From QHXQ01 sp038322995 (GTDB lineage: Bacteria > Acidobacteriota > Blastocatellia > Pyrinomonadales > Pyrinomonadaceae), in contig JBBQGM010000003.1 in the NCBI GenBank assembly GCA_038322995.1, positions 1 through 64,000 of the forward strand: a stretch of DNA of 64,000 bases, given 5' to 3'. The position numbers and the translations under genes are program-made. Numbering within the stretch: position 1 is the first letter of the stretch; each line of letters starts with the position of its first letter. The notes beneath the pieces were generated by a model. It was given only the letters and a program-made list of their open reading frames with translations, did no database searches and was not told the DNA's origin. Of this stretch, positions 9,679 to 17,417 are shown in pieces.

Positions 9679-10494
9679 ATGCGACTCAACCCCAACCTGA
9701 GCGAGTGGCTGAACCTGCTCGCGCGCTGGTTTCACGTCTTCGCCGGCATCATGTGGATCGGCACGACCTACTACTTCACCTGGCTTGATGCCCGACTCAC
9801 GGAAGAAGAGCGCGCGACGAAGACGGGCGACGCGGCGCAGGTCTGGATGGTGCATAGCGGCGGCTTCTACGTGGTCGAGAAACAAAAACAGCCGGGGCCG
9901 CGCGAACTGCACTGGTTTCGTTGGGAGGCGGCGCTCACGTGGTTGAGCGGTATGTTCCTGCTCGTGCTGGTCTACTATCTCGGCGGCGCGCTTGTGGATG
10001 CGGACGTGTGGGACAGCGGTGTGCCCGCCGCCGCCGCGCTCTGTATCGGCGTGCTCGTCGTTGGCTGGCTCATCTACGATTTGCTGGCCCAATCGCCGCT
10101 TGGTAAAAACGAAGTTGCCTTTGCTGTTGTCGGCTACTTGCTCGTGGTCGGCATCACCTACGGGCTGACGCGCGTGGTCAGCGGGCGGGCGGCTTACATA
10201 CACGTCGGCGCGCTCTTCGGCACGATCATGGCGGCCAACGTGTGGCTGCGCATCTTGCCGGGCCAGAGCAAGATGATCGCCGCGACGAAGGCGGGGCAAG
10301 CGCCGGATTATAATCTCGCCGCCCGCGCCAAATTGCGCTCTAAACAGAACACTTTTCTGGTCGTGCCGCTCGTCTTCACCATGATCAGCAACCACTTCCC
10401 GACCGCGACCTATGGCAGCCGTTACAACTGGCTCATCCTGTCGGGCTTGATCTTGGTGGGGTTTATCGCGGCGAAGTTTGTGCGCCGGGCGTAG
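9679..10494 (+). CDS. puuD: Membrane urate oxidase (PuuD-type, DUF989 domain only)
   Basis: Integral membrane protein (271 residues) of the PuuD urate hydroxylase family, oxidising urate to 5-hydroxyisourate. It starts with the family's LARWFHVFAGIMWIGTTYYF segment and has about seven hydrophobic helices, with His/Trp-rich loops (VHSGGFYVVEKQK, HWFRWE). Characterised PuuD proteins carry a C-terminal cytochrome c domain of about 100-150 residues; here the protein ends right after the last helix (FIAAKFVRRA) with no CxxCH anywhere. No other uricase is present, so I infer that this short form fills the urate step and passes electrons to a separate carrier. It is the last gene of the operon, followed by a strong terminator hairpin. 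Confidence 0.88.
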   Translation: MRLNPNLSEWLNLLARWFHVFAGIMWIGTTYYFTWLDARLTEEERATKTGDAAQVWMVHSGGFYVVEKQKQPGPRELHWFRWEAALTWLSGMFLLVLVYYLGGALVDADVWDSGVPAAAALCIGVLVVGWLIYDLLAQSPLGKNEVAFAVVGYLLVVGITYGLTRVVSGRAAYIHVGALFGTIMAANVWLRILPGQSKMIAATKAGQAPDYNLAARAKLRSKQNTFLVVPLVFTMISNHFPTATYGSRYNWLILSGLILVGFIAAKFVRRA

Positions 10495-10511
10495 CTTTAA
10501 GCTTGCTTTAA

Positions 10512-10560
10512 CAAACACAGGCGCACGCGCATGTTGGAACATGCGCGTGCGCCTTGTTTA
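10512..10560. terminator. Strong bidirectional terminator hairpin
   Basis: A perfect 17-base-pair stem (arms 10519-10535 and 10538-10554) has a two-base loop. It is flanked by an A-rich side on the left (AAACA) and TGTTT on the right. It lies between the convergent puuD gene and the Asn-rich lipoprotein gene and would stop transcription from both. Confidence 0.85.
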
Positions 10561-10589
10561 TGCAAACTAGGAACCGGCTGCGACCAGAT

Positions 10590-10949
10590 TTAGTGGTTGG
10601 TGTTGCCGTTCTTCGCGCCCATATGATTGCCGTTGGCATTCATGTTGTGCGCGTTAGCGTTCGTGTTGTGCATGTTGCTGTTGTTCGTTGTTGAGACACC
10701 GGCGGTGTTCTTGTTGCCGTTGTCGTTCGTCAACACGGCCGTATTTGACGAGACGGTGTTGCCGTTCGCGTTGGCCGGTATGTTGGCGTTCGTCTCAATC
10801 ACGCCCTCGCGCGCCGGACTGCCCGCGTTGGTCGTGTTCGCGTTCGTATTGGCGCGCGTCGCGTCGGTGTTCGTGTTATCCGTCGTGGTGCAAGCCGCAA
10901 GCGCGCCGACAAGGGTTAGCCCTGCCAGTAAAGCTGCTGTTCGTCTCAT
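10590..10949 (-). CDS. Asn/Thr-rich small lipoprotein
   Basis: I recognise no characterised family. The ATG at 10949 has a good upstream ribosome-binding sequence (GAGGAAACGG) and starts a clear lipoprotein signal: MRR, a hydrophobic stretch, then the lipobox ALAAC, with the modified Cys near residue 19. The rest (about 100 residues) is low-complexity, rich in Asn, Thr, Ala and Gly, with repeated NTNAN and NxNxNM-type units, so it is probably unstructured and envelope-attached. It follows the YflT-like gene by 50 bases and may be co-transcribed with it. The opposite strand is open only because of the biased composition. Confidence 0.8.
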   Translation of the reverse strand: MRRTAALLAGLTLVGALAACTTTDNTNTDATRANTNANTTNAGSPAREGVIETNANIPANANGNTVSSNTAVLTNDNGNKNTAGVSTTNNSNMHNTNANAHNMNANGNHMGAKNGNTNH

Positions 10950-10999
10950 CCGTTTCCTCCTGTGTTCTCCGCGTGAGTGATTAAACTCGCCGCCGCTTG

Positions 11000-11542
11000 T
11001 TACCGGTAGACGTGCTCGCCGCGATTGTTGCGCCACTCGTTCTCAAGATACTCGGCGTCTTCGTCATTGCGGGCTTCGACGCCCATCATGATGCCGCCGT
11101 CCTTGATGCCTTGTTCGTAGACTTTCGCATGCTCTTCCGGAATGCCGTGGCCGATGAGGCCGCCGATCAAACCACCGGTCAAGCCACCCGCGCCCGCGCC
11201 TGCGATGCCGGCCGCGAGCGGCCCGGCGATAAGTAGCCCGATCCCGGGCAGCGCCAGCGTCGTGCCGATGGCAGCGAGTGCCGCGAGCGTCGCGCCAACT
11301 GTGCTGCCGACGGCCGCGCCCTTGCCCGCACCCTCCCACGCCTTCGTGTCAAGCTCGCTGGGCTTAGCGTCGTCCGAGAAGTATTTCTTGCGCGTGTCGT
11401 CGGACATCACCATGTTGACATCGTCAGTGCCATAGCCGCGCGTGCTGAGCGAGTTATATGCGCTCTCGGCGCTCTCTCTGTCTTTGAACATGCCGGTCAC
11501 TCTGCGTGAGCGTTCCATCGAAGTGCTAGTTGTGTCAGCCAT
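11000..11542 (-). CDS. YflT-like stress protein with glycine-zipper segment
   Basis: 180-residue protein. Residues about 14-60 (RVTGMFKDRESAESAYNSLSTRGYGTDDVNMVMSD as a block) resemble the heat-induced stress protein YflT / general stress protein 17M domain. A Gly/Ala-rich hydrophobic hairpin follows at about residues 72-125 (glycine-zipper-like: IAGAGAGGLTGGLIGGLIGHGIP), then a charged C-terminus. The middle segment may insert in membrane. The ATG at 11542 has GGGAGGATAAAGAG upstream. Its neighbours, a GlsB-type membrane protein and an envelope lipoprotein, suggest a general-stress or envelope role, which is inference. Confidence 0.75.
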   Translation of the reverse strand: MADTTSTSMERSRRVTGMFKDRESAESAYNSLSTRGYGTDDVNMVMSDDTRKKYFSDDAKPSELDTKAWEGAGKGAAVGSTVGATLAALAAIGTTLALPGIGLLIAGPLAAGIAGAGAGGLTGGLIGGLIGHGIPEEHAKVYEQGIKDGGIMMGVEARNDEDAEYLENEWRNNRGEHVYR

Positions 11543-11653
11543 CTCTTTATCCTCCCTGTGGATTGTGTATGAACAGACGAGTCGCGGTGCTTATGAACAG
11601 CGGTCAGCCGCCAGCCCGCACAGCACCCGTCGAAATTTTGGTTAACTCGACTT

Positions 11654-11941
11654 TTAGGCGCGCAGGCTGCGGCCCTTAATGAGCCGGTACACGGCCAGCA
11701 GAATCACTGCACCGATAACTGAGAGCACCAGGCTCATCAAAAAACCGGGTCGGCTCACGTCACCAACGTTGTTAACGCTTCCGTAGCCGAGCAACGTGCC
11801 ACCGATTAAACCGCCGATGATTGAACCGGCGATCCCTATCAGGATCGTGATGATCGCCCCGCCGGGGTCTTTACCCGGCATAATGGCTTTAGCGATCAAG
11901 CCGGCGATCAAACCCAAAATGATGTAAGCGATAATCCCCAT
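11654..11941 (-). CDS. Transglycosylase-associated (GlsB/YeaQ/YmgE) family membrane protein
   Basis: 95-residue protein with three hydrophobic segments and the family pattern GxIAGLIAKAIMPGKDPGG near residues 11-28, then GIAGSIIGGLIGG and a C-terminal helix ending in basic residues. Family members are small inner-membrane proteins linked to general stress responses; the biochemical function is unknown despite the name. The start is the ATG at 11941 with GGGAGGGTGAG upstream. It is the first of three minus-strand stress/envelope genes. Confidence 0.9.
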   Translation of the reverse strand: MGIIAYIILGLIAGLIAKAIMPGKDPGGAIITILIGIAGSIIGGLIGGTLLGYGSVNNVGDVSRPGFLMSLVLSVIGAVILLAVYRLIKGRSLRA

Positions 11942-12272
11942 CTCTCACCCTCCCGTGATGTTATTCGTCAGCTTAGTCGATGCGCTTGAATTGGTGCGCC
12001 TGTTAGAACACGCCTGTGTATCGATTCCGTATTGCTATATGCGCGTCTGACAGGCTTATTGCAATAACCTTGCCACGCCCGCCCGACACGCTGGCGGGCT
12101 GAAGTCAGCCCAGATCATGCGCGCAAACGACGCCTCCAGCTTGGCCGAACAGTTGTGGCGGTACGCTAGCGGGCGGAGAGTTGACTGTCTTAGAAGTGAA
12201 TTGCGGACGATTGAAATAATGGCATGAGTCGGGCTGGTAGGAATGGCTTCATGGCATATCCATCGCGCTTCA
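11942..12272. other. Intergenic region with palindromes
   Basis: No gene is supported in these 331 bases. They hold an exact 12-base palindrome TTATTGCAATAA at 12056-12067, a short hairpin (12077-12083 with 12093-12099), and an overlapping inverted repeat GGGCTGA-AG-TCAGCCC at 12096-12111. The promoter of the GlsB-type gene must lie here. The hairpins could be terminator or operator structures; I cannot tell which. Confidence 0.5.
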
Positions 12273-12755
12273 TCAGACTTGACGGCGGCGAACGCGCTGT
12301 GTCGCTAGGACGGTCTTTGAAAGCTCCTGAAGTGCGGTTATTGGAAATGATAACTGCTTTTCTCCCAAGCCGGCCCTATGGGAAAATTTCTGAGCGATAA
12401 GACTACCCGGCCCGTTATATATCTCGACATGACTACCATCTGGCGACAACTGTATACCTAGATAGAGTTCGGGCACGGTAGTCATGCTGAGGTGTTCCTT
12501 GAACGTGGCCTTCACTTGCACCTTACGCCCATCTGAAGTGATGCCGTCGTGCGCCAGAGTCTGAACTGGATAAAGTTCTATGTCATATTCCAGCAGTGCA
12601 ACGATTTCGCCTATATCCCCAACTAGGCGACCATCAATTGTGAAGGCTTTGTCCGGGAAGCGCGCGTTCAGCTTGGCGATGCCGCTGAAGATCAGCGCCA
12701 ATGCTTCACTGATGGCCGCACGATGAGTCATGTCCACGTGCGCTAACTCCGTCAT
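12273..12755 (-). CDS. DUF6998 family protein, PD-(D/E)XK-like pattern
   Basis: 160-residue protein of a family I recognise as DUF6998 from the block DGRLVGDIGEIVA ... HDG ... GRKVQVKAT ... EIYNGPG. The spacing of Glu (GEI), Asp (HDG) and the QVKAT lysine resembles a PD-(D/E)XK nuclease core, but no activity is established, so nuclease function is inference. The ATG at 12755 overlaps the stop of the aldolase-like gene (ATGA), so the two are translationally coupled. Base composition is visibly less GC-rich than the flanking genes, suggesting a separate, probably transferred, origin. Confidence 0.8.
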   Translation of the reverse strand: MTELAHVDMTHRAAISEALALIFSGIAKLNARFPDKAFTIDGRLVGDIGEIVALLEYDIELYPVQTLAHDGITSDGRKVQVKATFKEHLSMTTVPELYLGIQLSPDGSHVEIYNGPGSLIAQKFSHRAGLGEKQLSFPITALQELSKTVLATQRVRRRQV

Positions 12756-14194
12756 GGATTTTGCCGCCCTTGCAATATCTTCACGAACGAGCCGGAGCGC
12801 AGTTCCGCCAGACTAAGGCCTGATAGCTCGACGGCTTCGGCTGGCGTGAGTGCGCCGCAGTTGAGAGCGCGGAGGAAATAGTTGAGCAAGCCTTGGCCGG
12901 TCGCGGCGTCGTCGAACACATCGCCGACGAGCGTGGCCTTGGCGGCCTTGGCCACGAAGTTGCGCAGGCGTTCGCTGGCGGCGTCCAGACTTTGGAGGAA
13001 GAAGGCGTAGATGGCGGCGTAGCGGGTGGGGAGTTGGGCAGGATGTAAATCCCAACCTTGATAGAAGCCGCCGGTGAGCGAATGCTGCACGTGCGTATAG
13101 TGCAACGCCCACGCGCGTTGGACGGTGCGTTGATTCTCCGCGACCTGTGCGGGTGAAAGCTCTTGTCCTTCCGGCGCGCGATGTGGGGCGACGGGCATAA
13201 TGTTGGTCGCGCCATCGGAGAGCCACACGCCTGTGCCGCCGAACGAGACTTGCATCATGTGCTTCGCGAAGTCGCAAGATGGGTGCATCATGTGCTGGTG
13301 CGCGGCGGTGATGTTGCAACTGGCGGTGTAATCATAAGTGCCGAAGTGTGCGGCGATGCAGCGGCCGCGCGCGGCGGCGAGCATGAGCGGCAAGTTGATC
13401 GCGCCCTGCTCGTTGATGATTGATTGCGTGGTCTCGATCATCATCTCCATTTTTAGTGCGCCGGCCGCGAGTCCGAGTTGCGGCACAAGTAAGTCGAAGA
13501 TGTCGGCCAGCGCGGCCGTCTGCGCGGGACTGACGATCTTGGGCAAGGTGACGACGAAGTTGGGCGGCAACTGCCCGCCGGACTCGGCAACAACGGTGGA
13601 GAGAAAGATGTCGAGCGTGCGCATGCTGCGGGCGCGCAACTCTTCGGTGAAGGGCTTGATGCGGATGCCGATGAAGGGCGAGAGCGTGCCCGCTTGCATG
13701 CCCTTGGCCACTTCCCTGGCGGCCGCTTCTGCGTGCCCATCCTCTTCGGCGTCAGGCCGATTGCCGTAGCCATCCTCGAAGTCAATGCGAAAATCTTCCA
13801 CCGGCTCGCGCGTCAGTTTCTCCTGCACGCGCGTGTAGATGGTCTGCGCGAGTTGCACGGGTTTACTGTCAACTTCCATCTGCGCGCCGCCCGCGAACGG
13901 GATGCTGGGTTGGACGACTCCCGCCATCTCTTCGGCCAGCGGTTCAATGCCGGGCAGGTTGAGCGCGCGGGCGAAGGTAAGGGCGTCGGGCGCGAACTGT
14001 GCGAGCGCACGCCGCGCCAGCACGCCGAGGCGTTGCGGCGTGTCGGCCTTGAATAGATGCGCGCCGCCATAGACGGTATGCACGGGCTGACGCGCGCCGG
14101 ATTCGCCGGGATAGACGCGGGCGAAATCTGTGTTGGCCCCTTGCAGCCGCTCGTTGAGGGCGCGGGTCGTTTCGGGCGTAAGCGATGTTTTCAT
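12752..14194 (-). CDS. HpcH/HpaI aldolase / citrate-lyase-like protein (DUF6986)
   Basis: 480-residue TIM-barrel protein related to HpcH/HpaI aldolases, CitE and malate synthase. Visible marks: RIDFEDGYG near residue 130, metal- and substrate-binding-like KMEMMIETTQSI, and RCIAAHFGTYDYTASC. I place the start at the ATG at 14194 (MKTSLTPETTRAL); upstream codons are low-quality sequence that includes part of a hairpin. Related genes are sometimes annotated as phosphoenolpyruvate kinase without proof. Location near the purine operon suggests a role in handling C2/C3 products such as glyoxylate, but that is only contextual. It is coupled to the DUF6998 gene downstream. Confidence 0.72.
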   Translation of the reverse strand: MKTSLTPETTRALNERLQGANTDFARVYPGESGARQPVHTVYGGAHLFKADTPQRLGVLARRALAQFAPDALTFARALNLPGIEPLAEEMAGVVQPSIPFAGGAQMEVDSKPVQLAQTIYTRVQEKLTREPVEDFRIDFEDGYGNRPDAEEDGHAEAAAREVAKGMQAGTLSPFIGIRIKPFTEELRARSMRTLDIFLSTVVAESGGQLPPNFVVTLPKIVSPAQTAALADIFDLLVPQLGLAAGALKMEMMIETTQSIINEQGAINLPLMLAAARGRCIAAHFGTYDYTASCNITAAHQHMMHPSCDFAKHMMQVSFGGTGVWLSDGATNIMPVAPHRAPEGQELSPAQVAENQRTVQRAWALHYTHVQHSLTGGFYQGWDLHPAQLPTRYAAIYAFFLQSLDAASERLRNFVAKAAKATLVGDVFDDAATGQGLLNYFLRALNCGALTPAEAVELSGLSLAELRSGSFVKILQGRQNP

Positions 14195-14259
14195 AGAGTG
14201 CCTTGTTGAAGCTGAGAACGGGCTAAGGAGATTTATCCGCAGAGCGCGCGAAAGGCGGG

Positions 14260-14307
14260 CGCAGCGGACGCAGCGGAAAGCTTTGCGCTTTCTCTGCGTT
14301 CGCTGCG
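14260..14307. repeat. Inverted repeat with 9-base units
   Basis: The left arm (14260-14281) contains CGCAGCGGA twice in tandem. The right arm (14287-14307) is its near reverse complement, with one mismatch and one gap. It lies between the M16 operon end and the aldolase-like gene start on the minus strand and can act as a terminator for the M16 operon. It belongs to the window-wide set of microrepeat hairpins. Confidence 0.6.
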
Positions 14308-14319
14308 TCAAATATCGTC

Positions 14320-15870
14320 TTACTGAAAGACTTGATCGACCGGCACGATGCGCACGTTTGCCAGCTGCACGTCGAGCTTGAACGCTTCGATGAGCTTGTC
14401 TTCGTCCAGAATACTCTGCGGCTTGGGCGAGACGTAGGTGATGGGCGAAGGCTGGCCGCTCAAAAGCGCGTCGCGGAAGCCTTGCGCGTCTTTGGTGACG
14501 ACGACGATGCGCATGCCTTTCGTCGTCAGATGGTCGCGGATGGCGCGGTTCACGTCGGCGAGCGTGAGCTTGGCTAACTGTGCGCGCAGATAATCGTTGA
14601 AGTTGCCGATCTTGTAATAGCGACTATCGAGCGCGTAACCGAGTTGCGCGTCCTGCGTCTGCGTCAGGATGTTGGAATACTTCGACAGGAACTCGCGCGT
14701 CGCTTCAAAAGTTTCTGGCGACATGCCGTCGCGCACGAGTTTGTCGAACTCGTAGAGCGCGCCGCGCAGCGCGAACAAACCGTTCGCCGGCTCGACCGGG
14801 CGCAACCAGATTTGGAAAATCTGTTGCTGGCGTGCGAGGTTCGCATCCGGCTCGAACTGATACATGCCACGCGGAAAGTATTCAATGTAAGCGTAATCGC
14901 CGTAGTTCAAGCCGCGCGCCTCGCGCAGCCGTTGATAGAGATAGCTGTTCGACGAGCGATGCTGGCCCAGATAAGACGCGACAAGCGCGAGCGCGGCGAA
15001 GTCTTTGTCGGCCCGCGTGACGTTGATGGGAAAGCCGAGCGAGAAAGCGGTCGAGCGCGTGTCGCGTTGGATGATGTCCACGTGTGTGCCGGCGTCGAGC
15101 TTCGGCGCGGCGAAGGTGTTCGGCATGGTTGTGCCGGCGGGCAATTTGGCGAAATCGGCTTTCACCTTCGCGGGCAGCGTGGCCGGGTAGTTGCCCGCCA
15201 GCCCCAGCACGAGGTTGGCGCGCGTGTAGTGCTTTTGATAGAAATCGCGCACATCAGCGAGCGTGATCGCTTCGAGCGCGCTGACCGTGCCCACGTTGTA
15301 ATGCCCGTAAGGATGGCCGGCGTAGATGACGTTGTAGAGATATTCTTTGCCAAGCTCCTCATCGTTCGACTGGCGCAGGCCCACCTTGAGGGAGTTGATC
15401 GCGTCGGTCTTAACGCGCGTGAAGTCGTCCTCGCGGAAGCCGGGATCGAGCAACATCTGATTGATGATCCCGTAATAGGTTTGCAGATTGTCCTGATGCG
15501 TCGTGCCGACGAAGACGGTCATCTCCTTGTCAACCTGTGCGCCGAACGAGGTGGCCAGCGGGTAGAAGGCGGCGACGATCTGTTCGTAGGTCATCTGGCG
15601 CGAGCCGCCCTGCGCTAAGAGCGCGGCCGTCAAGTTGGCCAGTCCTTCCTTGCCCGCCGGATCGTCGGCCGAGCCGGTCATAAACAGGATGCGGAACGAG
15701 ATGAGCGGCGAGCGCGAAGGCAGCAGTACGTCGCCCGTCTGCGCGTCTGGCGCGGTCCTCGTGCCGCCTTCGGTCGTCGCATGGGGAGACGATTTGCGTT
15801 GAGCTAGTGTCGGCATGGTTGCAAGCGTCAGCAGGCAGATGATGAATGTGATCGAGAGTGTGCTTCGCAT
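14320..15870 (-). CDS. M16 family peptidase-like protein, non-catalytic partner
   Basis: 516 residues with an N-terminal signal peptide (LSITFIICLLTLATMPTLAQ). It has the two-domain M16 (insulinase/processing peptidase) fold, seen in the NYxxPATLPAKVKADFAKLP-type segment and in RLREARGLNYGDYAY near residue 340, the conserved Arg/Tyr substrate-binding motif of the C-terminal half. The HxxEH zinc motif is absent: the position where it should follow DDPAGKEGLANL has no His. It therefore acts as the non-catalytic partner of the upstream peptidase, as in other two-gene M16 systems. The start overlaps that gene's stop by one base (TAATG). Periplasmic location is inferred. Confidence 0.9.
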   Translation of the reverse strand: MRSTLSITFIICLLTLATMPTLAQRKSSPHATTEGGTRTAPDAQTGDVLLPSRSPLISFRILFMTGSADDPAGKEGLANLTAALLAQGGSRQMTYEQIVAAFYPLATSFGAQVDKEMTVFVGTTHQDNLQTYYGIINQMLLDPGFREDDFTRVKTDAINSLKVGLRQSNDEELGKEYLYNVIYAGHPYGHYNVGTVSALEAITLADVRDFYQKHYTRANLVLGLAGNYPATLPAKVKADFAKLPAGTTMPNTFAAPKLDAGTHVDIIQRDTRSTAFSLGFPINVTRADKDFAALALVASYLGQHRSSNSYLYQRLREARGLNYGDYAYIEYFPRGMYQFEPDANLARQQQIFQIWLRPVEPANGLFALRGALYEFDKLVRDGMSPETFEATREFLSKYSNILTQTQDAQLGYALDSRYYKIGNFNDYLRAQLAKLTLADVNRAIRDHLTTKGMRIVVVTKDAQGFRDALLSGQPSPITYVSPKPQSILDEDKLIEAFKLDVQLANVRIVPVDQVFQ

Positions 15871-17273
15871 TAACGTCCGCCCTCCCTTTGTGCGGTCTTG
15901 TCGCCCGGCTTGGTTGAGAGCGTGACGATGGTGCGGTTGTTGTCGGTAAAGTAGCGGCGCGCGGCGGCGCGCATGTCTTCGGGCGTGACGGTGTCGGCGA
16001 GCGCGAATAGTTTATTAAGCGTCTCCGGCGTGCGCCGCAGCGCGATATATGGTGCGAGCGCGCCCGCAATGGCTTCGGAACTGTTCATCGCTTGCGCGAA
16101 GCCATAGCGGAAACGCGAGCGCGTGTTGTCTAGTTGTTGCTGCGAGACAACCTCGTTGGTGTAGCGCTTGAAGGTGGCGAGCATTTGTGCGCGCACGTAG
16201 TCCATGTCCTTCGGGTCTTTGATGCGCGCAAAGGCGCTGAACAACTCCTGATCCTGATGATCTTCCGCGCCGGCGTTCAACGAGTCCACCTTCTGCTCTT
16301 TGATGACGAGCTTCTGATAAAGCTCGGAGTTCTCGCCGAAGGCGATGGCGGAGAGCAGGTCGAGCGCGATCTTGTCTTTGCTCGTGTCCGAGAAGGCGGG
16401 CCCGCGGAAGGCGATGGCGAGGTACGGCAGGGTCGGGTTCGGCCAATCAACGTGCGCTTCGCGGGGCGCATCCTGCGCCGGTTCGGCCGGAATATTGGGC
16501 ACGTAGTTGCCGCGTTGCCAACTGCCGAAGTAGCGTTTGACGAGCGCGAGCGCTTGCGCGTGCGTCACGTCGCCGACGATGGTGATCGTCGTATACTCGG
16601 GCCGGTAGTAGCGTTTATAAAAATCGAGACTGTACTGATACTGGTTGGGCATGTCCTCGATGTCTTTGATATAGCCCATCGTCGTGTGCGCATAGGTGTG
16701 CGTCTTAAACGCCGTCTCGCGCAAGGCCTCGAACAGTTTCTCGCCGGGCGCGGCGCTGTTTTTGTTGTACTCGCCCAGTACGGCGCGCGTCTCGGTCTTG
16801 TAGTTGTTCTCCGGGTATTTCAAATGTTGGAAGCGGTCGGCTTCCAACTTGAGGACGGCGTCGAGGTCGTCCTTGGAGAAGACTTCGTGATAGACCGTGC
16901 GGTCGTCAGTCGTGTAAGCGTTCGACGACGCGCCGGCTTTCTTCAGGAGCAAGTCCCGCTGTTCAGGCGAGTAGTTCTCGCTGCCGCGAAACATCAGATG
17001 CTCGAACAAGTGGGCATAACCGCTCTTGCCCGCTTCAATCTCGTTGCGCGAGCCGGTGGTAACGACGATGTAGAGCGCGACGAGGTTCGGGTAATCAGTT
17101 GGCACGGTGACAAGGCGCAAACCGTTCGGCAGATCGGCAATCGTGTAATCGTAGGTGAACAGCTTGCGCGGCGGTTGCGCGGCCGCGGCGCGTTTGTCGC
17201 CGCGCCCTTTGCCCTGCGCCAACGCGAACGCGGGCAGGCAGAGGAGGAGCGAGATTAGCAATAGAGTTTTCAT
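15870..17273 (-). CDS. M16 family zinc peptidase, catalytic partner
   Basis: 467 residues with a signal peptide (MKTLLLISLLLCLPAFALAQ). The inverted zinc motif HxxEH is at His88-His92 (HLFEHLMFRG). The distal Glu is in AVLGEYNKN near residue 165, as in pitrilysin/processing-peptidase enzymes. The C-terminal half is the typical inactive M16 domain. It should be a periplasmic or envelope metalloprotease degrading short or unfolded peptides, paired with the non-catalytic protein encoded immediately downstream. A TATAAT box on the minus strand (17330-17325) and GGGAG upstream of the ATG support expression from this start. Confidence 0.94.
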   Translation of the reverse strand: MKTLLLISLLLCLPAFALAQGKGRGDKRAAAAQPPRKLFTYDYTIADLPNGLRLVTVPTDYPNLVALYIVVTTGSRNEIEAGKSGYAHLFEHLMFRGSENYSPEQRDLLLKKAGASSNAYTTDDRTVYHEVFSKDDLDAVLKLEADRFQHLKYPENNYKTETRAVLGEYNKNSAAPGEKLFEALRETAFKTHTYAHTTMGYIKDIEDMPNQYQYSLDFYKRYYRPEYTTITIVGDVTHAQALALVKRYFGSWQRGNYVPNIPAEPAQDAPREAHVDWPNPTLPYLAIAFRGPAFSDTSKDKIALDLLSAIAFGENSELYQKLVIKEQKVDSLNAGAEDHQDQELFSAFARIKDPKDMDYVRAQMLATFKRYTNEVVSQQQLDNTRSRFRYGFAQAMNSSEAIAGALAPYIALRRTPETLNKLFALADTVTPEDMRAAARRYFTDNNRTIVTLSTKPGDKTAQREGGR

Positions 17274-17324
17274 GTCTTGAACTCCCGGATGTTAGTGTCT
17301 TTAAATGTTGTTGGAGACGGGTGG

Positions 17325-17330
17325 ATTATA
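17325..17330 (-). promoter_or_regulatory. -10 box for the M16 operon
   Basis: On the minus strand this is an exact TATAAT about 52 bases before the ATG at 17273. The -35 region is weak. Transcription would begin near 17318, giving a short leader that contains the ribosome-binding sequence. Confidence 0.55.
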
Positions 17331-17417
17331 ACCGAAGTAAAACGTGGCGGCGAAGCGGCGGGACTGCCCCATCGTTGTTTCGGCCGCGCGCGTGGTTTAT
17401 CTTTGCCGGCCAGGTGG

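Noticed and set aside
10627..10984. Long plus-strand open frames opposite the Asn-rich lipoprotein
   Set aside because: They arise from the biased codon composition of the lipoprotein gene; they lack a ribosome-binding site and resemble no protein, while the minus-strand frame has a lipobox and a good start.
12060..12115. Insertion-sequence end or attachment site
   Set aside because: The palindromes are short and overlapping; there is no transposase, integrase or flanking direct repeat nearby.
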